DNA of 64,000 bases from Heterostelium album PN500 (lineage: Eukaryota; Evosea; Eumycetozoa; Acytosteliales; Acytosteliaceae): assembly GCF_000004825.1 (NCBI RefSeq), contig NW_008805067.1:248001-312000 (forward strand). The letters run 5' to 3'. This document shows, piece by piece, positions 9,549-20,655 of this stretch; positions within the stretch are counted from its first letter, which is position 1, and each line of letters opens with the position of its first letter. Made by a program: the position numbers and the translations under genes. The notes under the pieces are model-generated. The model searched no databases and had not been told where the DNA came from. It was given only the letters and a program-made list of their open reading frames with translations.

Positions 9549-12437
9549 TTATTTCTTATTCTTTTTCTTATTCAACTTATTCTTAAGATCTGAATTTGGT
9601 GTGGCATTTTCTTTGGATTCCATTTCAGCAATGCTTTCGGCGGTGATGTATCTAGTGGATTGACCTCTTGGTCTGATGTTTTGTTGGAGTAATTCTGTTA
9701 GACGGTGACGAAGTGAGTTGAGTTTGTTTTGCTGTTTCATGTTTTCCATTTGTTCGTCTTCGTTGTCAGAGTCGGGATAGAAGTCGTCGTCCAGTGCAAT
9801 ATCCATCTCACGTGCGGTGTTCATAAACCAGTTCTTCTCGGCATTCTCCTTCTTTGTCTGATGAGTGAGCTTGTCGATTTGAATGGCGAGTTCCACACGT
9901 GTCTTAATGGCATCGAGATACTTCAAGTCGATTGGGAAAGTTGGGATTTCATGCTCGAGTGAACGCGCCAACTTGTTGTACAAGTCATTCTCCTTGGGGG
10001 TGACCATGACAAGCGAGAAACCTTCACGTTTCGAACGAGCGGTACGACCGGATCTATGGATATACAATTCGAGCGAACGTGGAACCTGGAAGTGAATGAC
10101 GTGTTGCACATTCTGGATATCTAGACCACGTGCAGCGACGTCAGTTGCCAAGAGAACGACATGCTCCATATTACGGAAGCGATCCAAATTCTTTAGACGC
10201 TGACGTTGTTGCATCTGGGCGTGCAGAGTGAAGATTGGAACTTTGAGATTGTTGAGAATCGGTAGTAGACGACGGGCACTGTCGATCGAGTTGACGAAAA
10301 CCAGTGTTCTACCTGGATAACGATCGACAAAGTAGTAGAGGAACATGTCACGCTCTTCAACCGAGCAAACAATCTTGGTTTCCTCAAGATTTCTGGCGGT
10401 CAACTTTGATTTGGTGCAGTCGATCAAACGGTATCTTCTCTGGAATTGAACCTTTCCAATGAGTTCCTGTAGGGGAGAGGCAGCCTTCTTCTTGAACTTT
10501 CTGTTTCCACCCATTGGTTTCTTTCCATCGTTATTGAGTTCATTGATGTTTGGAATTCCAACAAGAGTTGCAGAGAAAATAAAAGTTTGTCTTTTAAATG
10601 ATGAAAGATAACTGAATCCATTGCTACGCTCTTCTTTCTCCTCTTCATCTTCAACTTCTCCATCCTCTTTATCTTCTTCCTCCTCTTGCTCTTCTTTATC
10701 TTCTTCTTCCTCGGCTGCTTGTTGTTCACGTTGTTGTTGTAACTTTGAGGAGTATTTTGGCAACATCTTTAGAATACTGTCAACCTCTGCGAAATGACCT
10801 TTCTCTACCATACGATCGGCTTCGTCAATACCGAAACACATCAAGTGTGTGAGATCTAGGAGATGTTCATTTCCATCTTGAATCAGCTCCCAGAGACGAC
10901 CTGGTGTGGCGACAACAATCTCTGGTCGACGACCGAGCAATCTTATTTGTTTTTGTGCTGCCATACCACCGACCACAGTAACAACACTGATGGTTGTGAA
11001 ATAGGATATCGATTTAAGATGATTGGCTACCTGAATGGCCAACTCTCTCGTTGGACACATAATAAGTGAATAAAGATGTCCTTGTTTCCTTGTTGCTGTT
11101 TCTTCCTCCTCTTCTTCCTCCTCCTCTTCTTCATCATCTTGTTCAACCAATGGCTTCATCTTTCCATCAACATTAATGTTTTGTTTTTCAACTGGATGAT
11201 TAATGGAACGAAGATATGTAAGAATATTGTGTAACATTGGAATACCGAATGCCAATGTCTTTCCGGAACCAGTCTCGGCGGCACCAATGATATCCAATCC
11301 ATTCTTCAAAGCAGCGGGAATAACTTGACTCTGAATTTCGGTTGGTTCACCATATCCAAGTGCTTTCAAACCCTTTACCAACAAAGGATCTAAATCATAT
11401 TGATTCCATGCTGAAATATCTACTTTTTCTTGTTCTAAACATATATAGATTAAATATAATGAATGATTATTAATAAATTATTTTCAAATTTTCAACATTG
11501 TCTGTTTTGTTTTTTAATCCTTACCATCTTCTTTTAAAAACTTTTGAAGTGATTGTTCTGATCTTTTCTTAAACTTTTCATTCTTTTGGATGTTTGCAAT
11601 TGCTTTCTTTGTTTGTGGCTTCTTCTCTTTCTTTGCCTTCTTTTCCTTTACACTCTCAGCAGCCGCCTCATTTGATTCCTCTACCTCTGCTTTCTCTGTT
11701 TCCACTTCCATCTTATCCTCGGCTACTACTACTTCTTTTTGTTGTTTCTTTTGTTTTTGTTGTTTATTAGATGCTGCTGCTGCTGTTGTAGTAGTAGCAT
11801 TTGTAGTGGTAGTTGTAGTTGTGCTGGTTTTCGATTGTTGAGTGGTTGCAGCCGATGTTGTAGTTGTTGTTGTCTTTTTAGCTTGTTTATTATTATTATT
11901 ATCTTTATTATCTTTGTTATCTTTGTTATTGAGATTTTGCAGGATCTTTGGTACTTCAACCTTTGACATTGCTTCATCCATTCTTTGTTTCTTTTTCTTC
12001 TCGTCTCTGGTCAGTGTAGTGGATGTTCTCTTGCCTTTGCCTTTTCCTTTGGAGAGAGTCTCTCTTGCCGACATTGGATTGTCGTCATCGTCGTAGATGT
12101 TTATATTCTTGTATGCTCTGAACTCTTTGTCGTCGTAGTCACGCTCATCGTCTTTGGTTCTCTTGTTGTTGGCACCGTTTGTAATGTAGTCATCGTCACC
12201 CAACACCTCCAATCCCAAGAATCCACTGTGACTGAAAGTAGAGAGATGATTGTCGTCCAAGTCAACCTTTGACCAATTAGCTTTCTTTGGTTTTACAGCT
12301 TGTTTTGGTTTTCTATTACTCTTCTTGTTGTTGCCGGTTGTTGTTAACACTGATGAACCTTCAATTACATCTAACATCTTGACTTCATCCAATCCGACGC
12401 CACCAGAAGCAACACTTCCTTTATTCTTCTTTCCCAT
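9549..12437 (-). CDS. ddx24: DEAD-box RNA helicase, DDX24/MAK5 type, 2 exons
   Basis: Exon 1 is 12437-11525 and exon 2 is 11434-9549, joined in phase 1 to 932 aa. MAK5/DDX24 proteins act in nucleolar assembly of the 60S ribosomal subunit. The N-terminus has the family signature NWSKVDLDDN...GFLGLEVL, then basic and Thr/Asn-rich low complexity. The helicase core starts with a Q motif (PTEIQSQ), motif I AAETGSGKT (356-364), Ia PTRELAIQ, motif II DEAD (508-511), motif III SAT, and motifs V and VI (VAARGLDI, HRSGRTAR near 764). Acidic Glu/Asp-rich insertions between motifs I and Ia and between II and III are typical of this subfamily. The C-terminus is Lys-rich. Everything needed for ATPase activity is present. 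Confidence 0.93.
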
Positions 12438-12838
12438 ATTTATTTACTAATTTTTATAAATATAAACTTTAATAATAGTAAATTAAAAAAATAATAATAA
12501 TAATAACAATTATCTACAATTTAAATCAATGATTGTCGTTCGTTTTTTTTTAAAAAAAATTTTAAAAGTTTTTTTTTTTTTTAATTTTTAAAAAAATTTA
12601 AAGAATGATAATTGGCAATCAATCTTTTAGAGTGTATGGACTTAACAGATAATGTTAAGACTGATTAAAAGAAATAAATCATTATAATGTTTGATCAATT
12701 TGAAAGAGATAATGAGACGAAGCTAGTGTTATTGAAATATTATATTATATTATAGATTTTATCTAGAAATAAATTAAAATTGAACTAGATAGATAAGTTT
12801 TGTTATTATATTCAATATTGATTATTGATATATAATTA
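12438..12838. other. Intergenic region
   Basis: Promoter side of DDX24 and 3' flank of the PWWP gene. T and A runs at 12545-12602 could pair with one another. No gene seen. Confidence 0.45.
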
Positions 12839-14051
12839 TTATTTTGAGGTGGATGTTTCAGTTGGTGTACATAATGCCAATTTTCTCATGATTTTTAATC
12901 TAAAATTCTTTTTTCTAATCTGTAATAGTGATTTAATATTAACATTATTTGTTGTTAATATTAACATAAAGTTTGAATGAGTAAAAATTAAAGATTACTT
13001 ACACTATGATCGTTTTTAGATGATGATGATTTTTTCTTGTTTGATGAGTCTGGTGATGATGTCGCGGGCGTGATAGGAACTTTAATTTTAACAGTTGTAG
13101 AGGCAGTCGAATTTGCAGAAGCTGCTTTGTTTGCAATTTCCTTTGCTTCTCTATTGGCTGCCATTGCTTTACTTCTTGCTGTGAATGGTCTTGTTATTCT
13201 TGTTATTGGTGCTGTTGTTGTTGTTGTTGTCGATGATTTACTGCTGTTTGATTTTGAATCATCTTCATCTTCATCATCACTATATTTACTACTATTATTG
13301 GTGGTTGTTTTCTTTGCTGAAGAAGAAGAAGATGTTGTTGTTGTTGATGTAGTTTGTTTCTTTTTAAAGTTTGGTAATGTAATAATGGTTGTTCTCATAT
13401 CTTCTTTTGGTGAGGAAGATGATGTAGTGTTGTTGGTGTTGGTGGTGGTGGTAGTAGAAGTATTAGTGTCATTGGTAGCAGGTGAAGAAGGTGCAGCGGA
13501 ACTAGCAGATGTTGATCCGTTGCTACTATTTTTATCTTTATCTAATGTTGATGTTGATGACGATGTCGATTTCTTTTTATTATTATCTTTTGATTCATCC
13601 ATACTCTCTACCTCTGAATCCTCATCACCATTTTCAGTGTTATCGTCATCATCACCTGATTCTCCTTCTTCTCCTTCTTGATCTTCTTGCTCTTTCATAA
13701 TCTTATCTCTATTATCTCTCCATTCGAATGCTTCTTTTATACCATTTTGAACGTCTTTTCTCTTTGACTTTGAGTAGAGATCAAAGTTTGCATTAAAGTC
13801 TACAAAGTTATTATCTGACACCCATGCACTTTGAAAGATTTTGTTAACATTAAGATTAAATATATTATTAAACAACAACTCGCAACTACATACTAATCGT
13901 GACTACCGAAAAAGTAAACCAATAGATCCTTTCCTTCTTTCTTTTGTTTCTTGACTTCTTCACTCGCCTCTGATAAGCTAGCATTCCTACATGGCCACAT
14001 AGGATATCCAGTGTATTTTGTCCAGCCTAATCTTTGTGTTTTATTTGACAT
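12839..14051 (-). CDS. PWWP-domain chromatin protein, 3 exons
   Basis: Exons 14051-13894, 13828-13003 and 12919-12839 join in frame to 354 aa. Residues about 8-70 form a PWWP domain: GWTKYTGYPMWPCRN, then LLVYFFGSHDYAWVSDNNFVDF, the aromatic-cage and HDYAW region that binds methylated histone tails and DNA in this family. The first intron splits the Tyr of HDYAW, so part of the domain is hidden unless the intron is removed. After the domain come an acidic stretch, Ser/Thr/Asn homopolymers and a basic C-terminus. The last exon (26 aa, IRKKNFRLKIMRKL...) is the longer of two possible acceptors and is less certain. Nuclear location is inferred. Confidence 0.85.
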
Positions 14052-14527
14052 GTCTTATTATTCTCTAATTAAGTTAACTAATCTTAAAATAATAATATTT
14101 TACTATTTCTGATTATTATTGATTATTATTATTACAAATGTGTTTGGTTTCAGAATAATTTATTAATAATCAATCCGATCATGTGTATCACGCGTGTTGC
14201 AACACCAAAATTTTTTGAAAACAAAAGTTGGTTCATGCGATTGTCACCGACATAATTGACTTTACCATAGATTGTTCGAAAGAATAATAATTTTAATAAA
14301 GTAATAATATAATAATTTTATTATTGTTTATTAGTTTAGTTTAACAATAACATTTAAATGTTGTAGTGTCTCTCTACAACCATTTGAATTGTTATTAAAT
14401 TATATTGATTTTGATTAGTTGGTTCGATCATCATTACTATATATATAAATTACATATATATAATTAAGATTTACTGATTAATGTTGTTTGGCGTATTATT
14501 ATTATAAATGAATTAAAAAAGGATTAT
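14052..14527. other. Intergenic region with a stem-loop
   Basis: Between the 3' end of UBE2S and the start of the PWWP gene. AT-rich. It has a good stem-loop at 14356-14385: AAATGTTGTAG, a 7-nt loop, then CTACAACCATTT, with one bulged base. No gene seen. Confidence 0.45.
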
Positions 14528-15428
14528 TTAAAGTCTTTTTAAACTCTTTTTGGCCTTTGATGTATCGAGTTCTGCTTTCTTTTTGGTGGCAGCAGTGGTG
14601 GTTGTGCTGCTGGTTGTCGATGTGGTAGATGCGCTGGATGAGGAAGTAGTCGATGCCTTCTCACTCTTGTTGTTTGCTTCGATGTTGGTGCTGTTGCTGG
14701 TGAGAACGTTGCTGGAGCTGACACCAGAGGTGTTGCCAGTGCTTTCTGTACCTGCAATAACAGTTGCCTTTGCATGAATCGATGTGAACATCTTGGCATG
14801 CTTACAATAATCATCGTAGTTCTCCAACAATAAAATAGAGGCATCTTCATTCAATGCTGAGTCCGCATTTGGAACAATCAACAAACATTTAATAGTCTAA
14901 AAATAAATAAATAAATAAATAAATAATAATTGATCATTAATAAAACTAAATTAGAATTTATTTATTTTTAATACGTACCAATAAAATATGTTTAATACCA
15001 AGATCTGATGACCAATCTTTCTTTAGTGTATTGACACAGATCTCACCTTTCTTTGAGACATTGGGATGGAATATCTTTGTGAGGAAATTGGCTTTGGGTG
15101 GCACGCCTGGAAATTCAGAACTTAAAATCAATCTGGCCTTGAAATGTCCTCCTTCATATGGTGTACCATCTAATATTGATTAGTTAATTGATTGATTGTA
15201 GAGTTAAATCATTAAATATTAATAAATTTATCATTTATTTTTTTATTTGTTTTTAAAAAAAACAACAACAACAACAAACTTACTTGGACCAACAATTAAA
15301 GCATCAATATTTGAAATATCTTCTTCTAGGGGTAATAAGGTGATACCCTCTAGCGGATTTGAATTGAGTTCTTTCAATTCCTTTAGAATTCTTTTAATAA
15401 CATCTGGTGGTAGGTTTTCACTTGACAT
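14528..15428 (-). CDS. ube2s: Ubiquitin-conjugating enzyme E2 S (UBE2S), 3 exons
   Basis: Exons 15428-15284, 15169-14979 and 14896-14528 join to 234 aa. UBE2S elongates Lys11-linked ubiquitin chains for the anaphase-promoting complex. The UBC fold is complete: [14 protein letters not shown] (49-62), FLTKIFHPN, and the catalytic Cys93 in [12 protein letters not shown], equivalent to human Cys95 by family knowledge. [19 protein letters not shown] and [13 protein letters not shown] are diagnostic of UBE2S over other E2s. After a Thr/Ser/Ala-rich linker the protein ends KKSLKRL, resembling the terminal LRRL-type tail that docks human UBE2S on the APC/C. The gene diverges from an SDR gene about 790 bp away. 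Confidence 0.94.
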
Positions 15429-16219
15429 TGTTGTTTTGTTTACTAATTTAATTTATAAAAATACAAAAATATATAAAAATAATAATAATAACTAACTAAT
15501 ATAGTTTATAATTTGAATTATGAATGATTGATTATTTGAAACGATCAGGTGTTAGCTTACTCACAAAAAAAAAAACTTGATCGTTCACCCGCCATTTTTT
15601 TAAAAATTCAAATATTTCACATATTATTAAAAATAACAGTTTTGCAATTAGAATATTATATTCTTGAATTAAACTTTTATCAGTGAAACTTGAAATTGTT
15701 ATTGAATTTACTAACATATTTTTAATATTATTTATTTGATTTATTTAAGTTAATTATTTAGGTCGAATATTTATTCATTGAATTCCATCTTTCTCTTCAA
15801 TATTGAGATATAAATTTTTTTTTTTTAAATTATTGTATTTGAAGAACTGGTTGGAAAAGGATCAATAGTTCCTCAAAAAATATTAAAAATAAATCTGAAA
15901 AAAAATAATTGTCATTATGGTGAACAATGATTATGATTAATTATGATTAAATTGGCAATAAAATTTTTTTGCATAATTAATTGAATAGCAAAACATAGTG
16001 ATGATGTTCTTTTGATTCTTCTACCCCCACTAAATTTAATTAATAAAAAATGAAAAGATATTTATATTTATTTTCGAATCCTATAAATAAGATGGATTAA
16101 TTGATTAATTATCGTACCATTCAAATTAAATCTAAACCAAAGCTTAAATTAAACAAGTTATAGAATTATTATCTCTCTTTATTGTAAATAAATAAATTTT
16201 ATTATTATTATTATTAAAA
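15429..16219. other. Divergent promoter region, UBE2S / SDR
   Basis: AT-rich. It contains a 17-bp block, GATGTTCTTTTGATTCT, followed by a C5 run at 16003-16027 that recurs upstream of the SDR paralogue. A 61-codon minus-strand frame at 15532-15717 is not convincing. Confidence 0.5.
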
Positions 16220-17217
16220 ATGTCAATTAAATCAACTTCAACAGTTAATATTACCTCAACTGATAAAGTATGGTATATCACTGGTGCCTCGAAGGGAATG
16301 GGATTGATCTTTGTCCAGAAACTCTTGGAATATGGTTTCAAAGTTGTTGGAACTTCAAGAGATAAACAACAACTGATTGATGCAGTCGGTGCTGTTGGTA
16401 ATTCCAATAATTTCTTGGCTGTCAAAGTAGAGTTGGCCAATGAAGCCAGTGTAAAGGCATCGTTTGATGAAGTACTTTCCAAATTCGGACGTATCGATGT
16501 TGTTGTAAATAATGCTGGTTACTCTGTGGCTGGTGCACTCGAAGAGAGCTCTAATGACGATGTCCGTAAGAACTTTGATATCAATGTATTCGGTGTGTTC
16601 AATGTACTCCGTTATGTTACACCAATCCTCAGAAACCAAGGAAGTGGACATGTTTTCAACATCTCTTCAGTTGGCGCATTGATAGGCTACCCAGGTTTCT
16701 CAGTATACAGCTCAACCAAGTTTGCTCTCGATGGATTGACCGAAGCATACGCCTTGGAAGTCAAACCATTTGGAATCAACGTCACTGGAATCAATCCAGG
16801 TTATTTCAAAACTGAATTCTTATCAGTAAGTAGTGAATATGTTCATTAAATTAATTCATTAGATTTTGTTTTCACTAATCTTGAATTGTTTATAAATAAA
16901 AATAGTCTGGATCATATCTAAAAGCTGAAAAGAAAATCGATAGTTATGGTCATGTTCACGCTATTGTTGATACTCATGCTAATGATATCAGTGGTAATCA
17001 AAGAGGTGATTGCGCCAAACTATTAGATATTCTCATCAGAGCGTACGAAGAGAAAGATAACACAACCAATCACATCTTTGTTGGTCCAGATACATATCCA
17101 TTGATTAGAGCTAAACTCCAAAAATATACTGCTGATCTCGACAAATGGGAACAATATGCAACCAAGACTGATCGTGATGATTATGTTGAACCAACAACAA
17201 CCCAACAACAACATTAA
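16220..17217 (+). CDS. Short-chain dehydrogenase/reductase, copy A, 2 exons
   Basis: Exons 16220-16825 and 16906-17217 join in phase 0 to 305 aa. Classical SDR features: cofactor loop TGASKGMG (21-28), NNAG, the catalytic Ser in NISSVGA, and Tyr163/Lys167 in YSSTK, then PGYFKTEF. It is an NAD(P)-dependent oxidoreductase of unknown substrate. The intron comes just after KTEFLS, at the same place as in copy B at 31283-32267. The two proteins are nearly identical over most of their length and their 5' and 3' flanks also match, so they are a recent inverted duplication. No signal peptide. Confidence 0.93.
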
Positions 17218-17486
17218 ATAAACAATATTAAATAAATATTGAATTCAAATCAAATCAATTTAATTAATTAATTAGTTGTTCAACCCTTTATTAATTCTTG
17301 TCTGCAGTTAACTACAATATCATTGCTTACGTTTTCTAAGTTTGTTGTGTGCTTAATGAACATGTGTACATATTTATTTAAGTTCAAAAAAATTCAAATT
17401 TTTGATTAACGGATAAAATATTATAAATTTTTATTTATACAGTTTGATTATTATTATTATTATTTAAATTTAACTAAATATTTAGT

Positions 17487-17849
17487 TTATTCGTTGAATT
17501 TTCCATCTTTTATCTCTTGAGTTGCGGTATCTGCACCACCAATGAGAGTACCGTTACGGAAAACTTGTGGGAATGTAGGGAAGCCCGACCACATTTTCAG
17601 AGCCAAACGTTTGTCCCAACCTGAGAAATAACTACCATACTCTAAATATTTGAATGGAATACCTGCATTGGTCAAATTGTTTCTGATCTCTTTAACATGT
17701 GGATTGTATGCCATTCCAACTACTACGACTTTGTTCTCTTTGATAGCATCTTCAACCTCTTTGATGACCTCTGGGAAGTAGTTATTTGTAAAGTTAACAG
17801 CAAACTCACTTCTATTTCTTAAAACATTTCTATTAAATGTATTTTCCAT
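17487..17849 (-). CDS. Glutaredoxin-like protein lacking all cysteines
   Basis: Single exon, 120 aa. The fold is that of a monothiol-type glutaredoxin: VVVVGMAYNP at residues 41-50 as strand 1, GIPFKYLEYGS, then GFPTFPQVFRNGTLIGGADT, which carries the cis-Pro (TFP) and GG glutathione-site motifs. The position where CPYC or CGFS should be reads MAYNPHV, and the whole protein has no Cys. The redox reaction of glutaredoxins is therefore not possible; a structural or regulatory role is inferred. From memory, some bacterial glutaredoxin-like proteins share this GMAxNP arrangement and the YLEYGSY...LKMW block, which would make bacterial ancestry plausible. It ends convergently with the SDR gene, 269 bp away. 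Confidence 0.85.
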   Translation of the reverse strand: MENTFNRNVLRNRSEFAVNFTNNYFPEVIKEVEDAIKENKVVVVGMAYNPHVKEIRNNLTNAGIPFKYLEYGSYFSGWDKRLALKMWSGFPTFPQVFRNGTLIGGADTATQEIKDGKFNE

Positions 17850-18707
17850 TTTTAAAAAAATTATTTATATGCTTATTATGTTTATTTGTTAATGTTTTTT
17901 TTTTTGAATTATTAGTTCTTTTACTTTATCTAAAAATATTATTATTGTTCTATTTATTATTATTTATTTATAGTTTTTATTGCATACGAATCAATTTTCT
18001 TTTTATAAAAATATCTGACTAATTATTATTTTTTTTTAATTAATTAATATAAAAATGAATCACACACACTTCAGCACAACAATAAATTATGTCATTTTAA
18101 GTCACCAAAACCAAAAAAAAATTCACCCCTTTTCTTAAAGAAGATAGAGCAATGATGATGCTTTGAATCGTACTTACACCGATCATTTGATGTTGATGTA
18201 ATTGTGTTGTTAACTTTTGATTATTTCACGCAATCTAATAAGCATACGACTGGACTGTTAATCTTCATGAATAAACAGCAATTGTTTGTCATATAGCTAT
18301 TTGCATTGTCATAAGCATAAATTAAATCGAACAGAATAATAGAACATAATAGAAGTAGATAATATTATTTGTTGTTTCAAAATAGTCATAATTATTTAAT
18401 TGCAAATGTTAAAAAAATAAAATAAAGGTTACATTAAATGAGAGATAATATTAAAAATGAAAACAATCAATCACTTTATTTCAAATAACCTTTAATTTTG
18501 ATTGGATTACAACCCATTTTACTTCCAAATAAATCAATCTTTGCTTTGGAGATTTTGTAATTTGAACAACAAAAAAACAAAGAAATATTGAAACTTAAAA
18601 GATATTTAATATTTGTTAATTATAAATAATGAAAATTCATTGTTTTTTATAAATCATTTGAATAATATTAATTTGAATATAGATAAATAATAAGAAGAAA
18701 AGAAAGA
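17850..18707. other. Divergent intergenic region
   Basis: Between the glutaredoxin-like and O-methyltransferase genes, so it should hold both promoters. AT-rich; I see no gene, repeat or structured element. Confidence 0.45.
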
Positions 18708-19907
18708 ATGGAACCAGAAAACAAGTATAAAGCAGTATATGAAAATATTGTTAAATTTCAAGACTTTGCCTATATTCCTTTTTATATCACTACTTGTGTG
18801 AATTCCATTGCCAGATTGAGAGTGACAGAGAAGATAGGAGCGACTTTGGAGAGTAAAAAGTCATCGGATGACATTGCAGCGGAGCTTCATATCAATCCAG
18901 ACTATCTGTATCGTACCATGCATTTCTTGGCTTTGAATGGATTCTTTGTAGAGTTGCCAGGCAATGTGTTCCAACACACTCAACTCTCTTTGACTCTAAC
19001 AGATCCATCGGTCAGAGATGAAACTCTTATGATGAATTCCAACATATTCAATCGGTCCTTTGAGACATTATCTGAATCGATCGTCAGCGGAGTTTCTATG
19101 GCACCAAAGGCATGGGGTGCTACCGATCTCTGGGATGCATTTGGTAAGGATCCAAAGGAGGAGACTGAATTTACACTTGGAATGACTGCAATTACTACCA
19201 GAACATCACCAGTATTGGCAGAACTTGGTAACTATTCAAACTATGAAACTATTTGTGATCTTGGAGGTTCTCAAGGAATGTAAGTAATTATTTTATAATT
19301 TATGTATTATGTTATAAATTTAGTGAATAGAAAAGTTAATATTATCATAATTTTTAATTAGTTTGTTGGCAGAAATTCTAAGACAATATCCATCTGTAAA
19401 GAGTGCTATCAATTTTGATCAAGCATATGTATTTGAGAATTCAAAGGGTCAGGATAGAGCAATCACAAAGAATCCAAGATACTCTGAGCATCCAGGTAAT
19501 TTCTTTGAGAGTGTACCAACTGCTGACCTTTACATTCTAAAGTCTATTTTGCATGATTGGACCGATGAGAAATCAAGATTGATTCTCAATACCATTGCAA
19601 AGTCATGTAAACCAACTAGTAAGGTTCATATCATGGAGTATGTAATGGATGATGGTCCAAAAGGAAATGAAGCATATGTCTCAATGTTAGATATTTGTAA
19701 GTATATTCTATCTATCTTTAAAGCGATTATTTTTTATTTATATTAATATTTCAATTTTATTTAGTATTATTACAAGTATGTGATGGAAAAGAAAGAACTA
19801 AGAAACAATTTGAAGGCATTGTTGGAGGCACTCCATTCACAATTGAAACAATCTTAAAACCTACTCTACTTCATTCCCAAAATATTATTGTTTTGAAATT
19901 AAAATAA
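18708..19907 (+). CDS. SAM-dependent O-methyltransferase (COMT/DIF type), 3 exons
   Basis: Exons 18708-19279, 19362-19696 and 19765-19907 join to 349 aa. The N-terminal part is the helical dimerisation domain of plant-COMT-like enzymes (AAELHINPDYLYRTMHFLA). The SAM motif is ICDLGGSQGILLAEIL, split by intron 1. The acidic SAM-binding block and the catalytic-type His in ILHDWTDEKS follow, then MEYVMDD and a C-terminal NGKERT-like DGKERT helix. Dictyostelids use members of this family to methylate small secreted aromatics such as the precursor of DIF-1, but the substrate here is not determined. No targeting signal; cytosolic. Confidence 0.92.
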
Positions 19908-20468
19908 TAAGATATCTTATTTTATACCTATGATCTAATTAACTGTTTTTTTTAAATTCTTTTGATAAATAAAAATAACATTTATAGCTGGATTCAAATT
20001 AATATAATTTTAAAAAAAATATTTATTTAACAAATTAGATTAGGGAATCCTAGATCTTTCTATGTTGTGTTGATTTTTACTACAATCTTCGAATGGAATC
20101 AGTTTTTAAATGCTTGGCGAATTAAAGTAACATTCTACCAATATATTGTTTTAGTTTGTGTATTTCTGTATATCACTATTTTCTAACTAGAATTATTTGA
20201 TTTAGAATATTTATAGCACCCGATCAATTTTCTGACAAGATGCATCAACCATGTTGCTGTTTTCAATTTTAATGACATGATGACATTATGACACACAACT
20301 TTTTAATAAAAAAAAAAAACTTTAATAAAAAAAATTTTTAATAAAACAAAGTAACCGATTTTCAAGAAGAGTTATAATAATATACCTTAGCTAATATAAA
20401 TATATTTATAGTTATAAATATTGTTTTATATTATACAATAGTGATATAAGATATATAATTAGTAAAAG
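19908..20468. other. Intergenic region
   Basis: Non-coding AT-rich DNA upstream of the Mg2+ channel gene. Nothing recognisable. Confidence 0.45.
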
Positions 20469-20620
20469 ATGTTAAGATCATCTTCTACAACAAAATTGTT
20501 GTTATCAACACTACAACAACAGCAACAACAAGTTCAACCTCGACTAAATCTACCAATCTTTCAAATATTGAATCAAAATCTTAACAGCAGTTGCTATAAT
20601 ATAAAGGGATATAGTAGTAC

Positions 20621-20655
<35 letters not shown>

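Noticed and set aside
15532-15717. Minus-strand frame whose hydrophobic middle vaguely resembles the start of dictyostelid F-box-like proteins
   Set aside because: Too short, no continuation in other frames that I could join, and AT-rich spacer composition.
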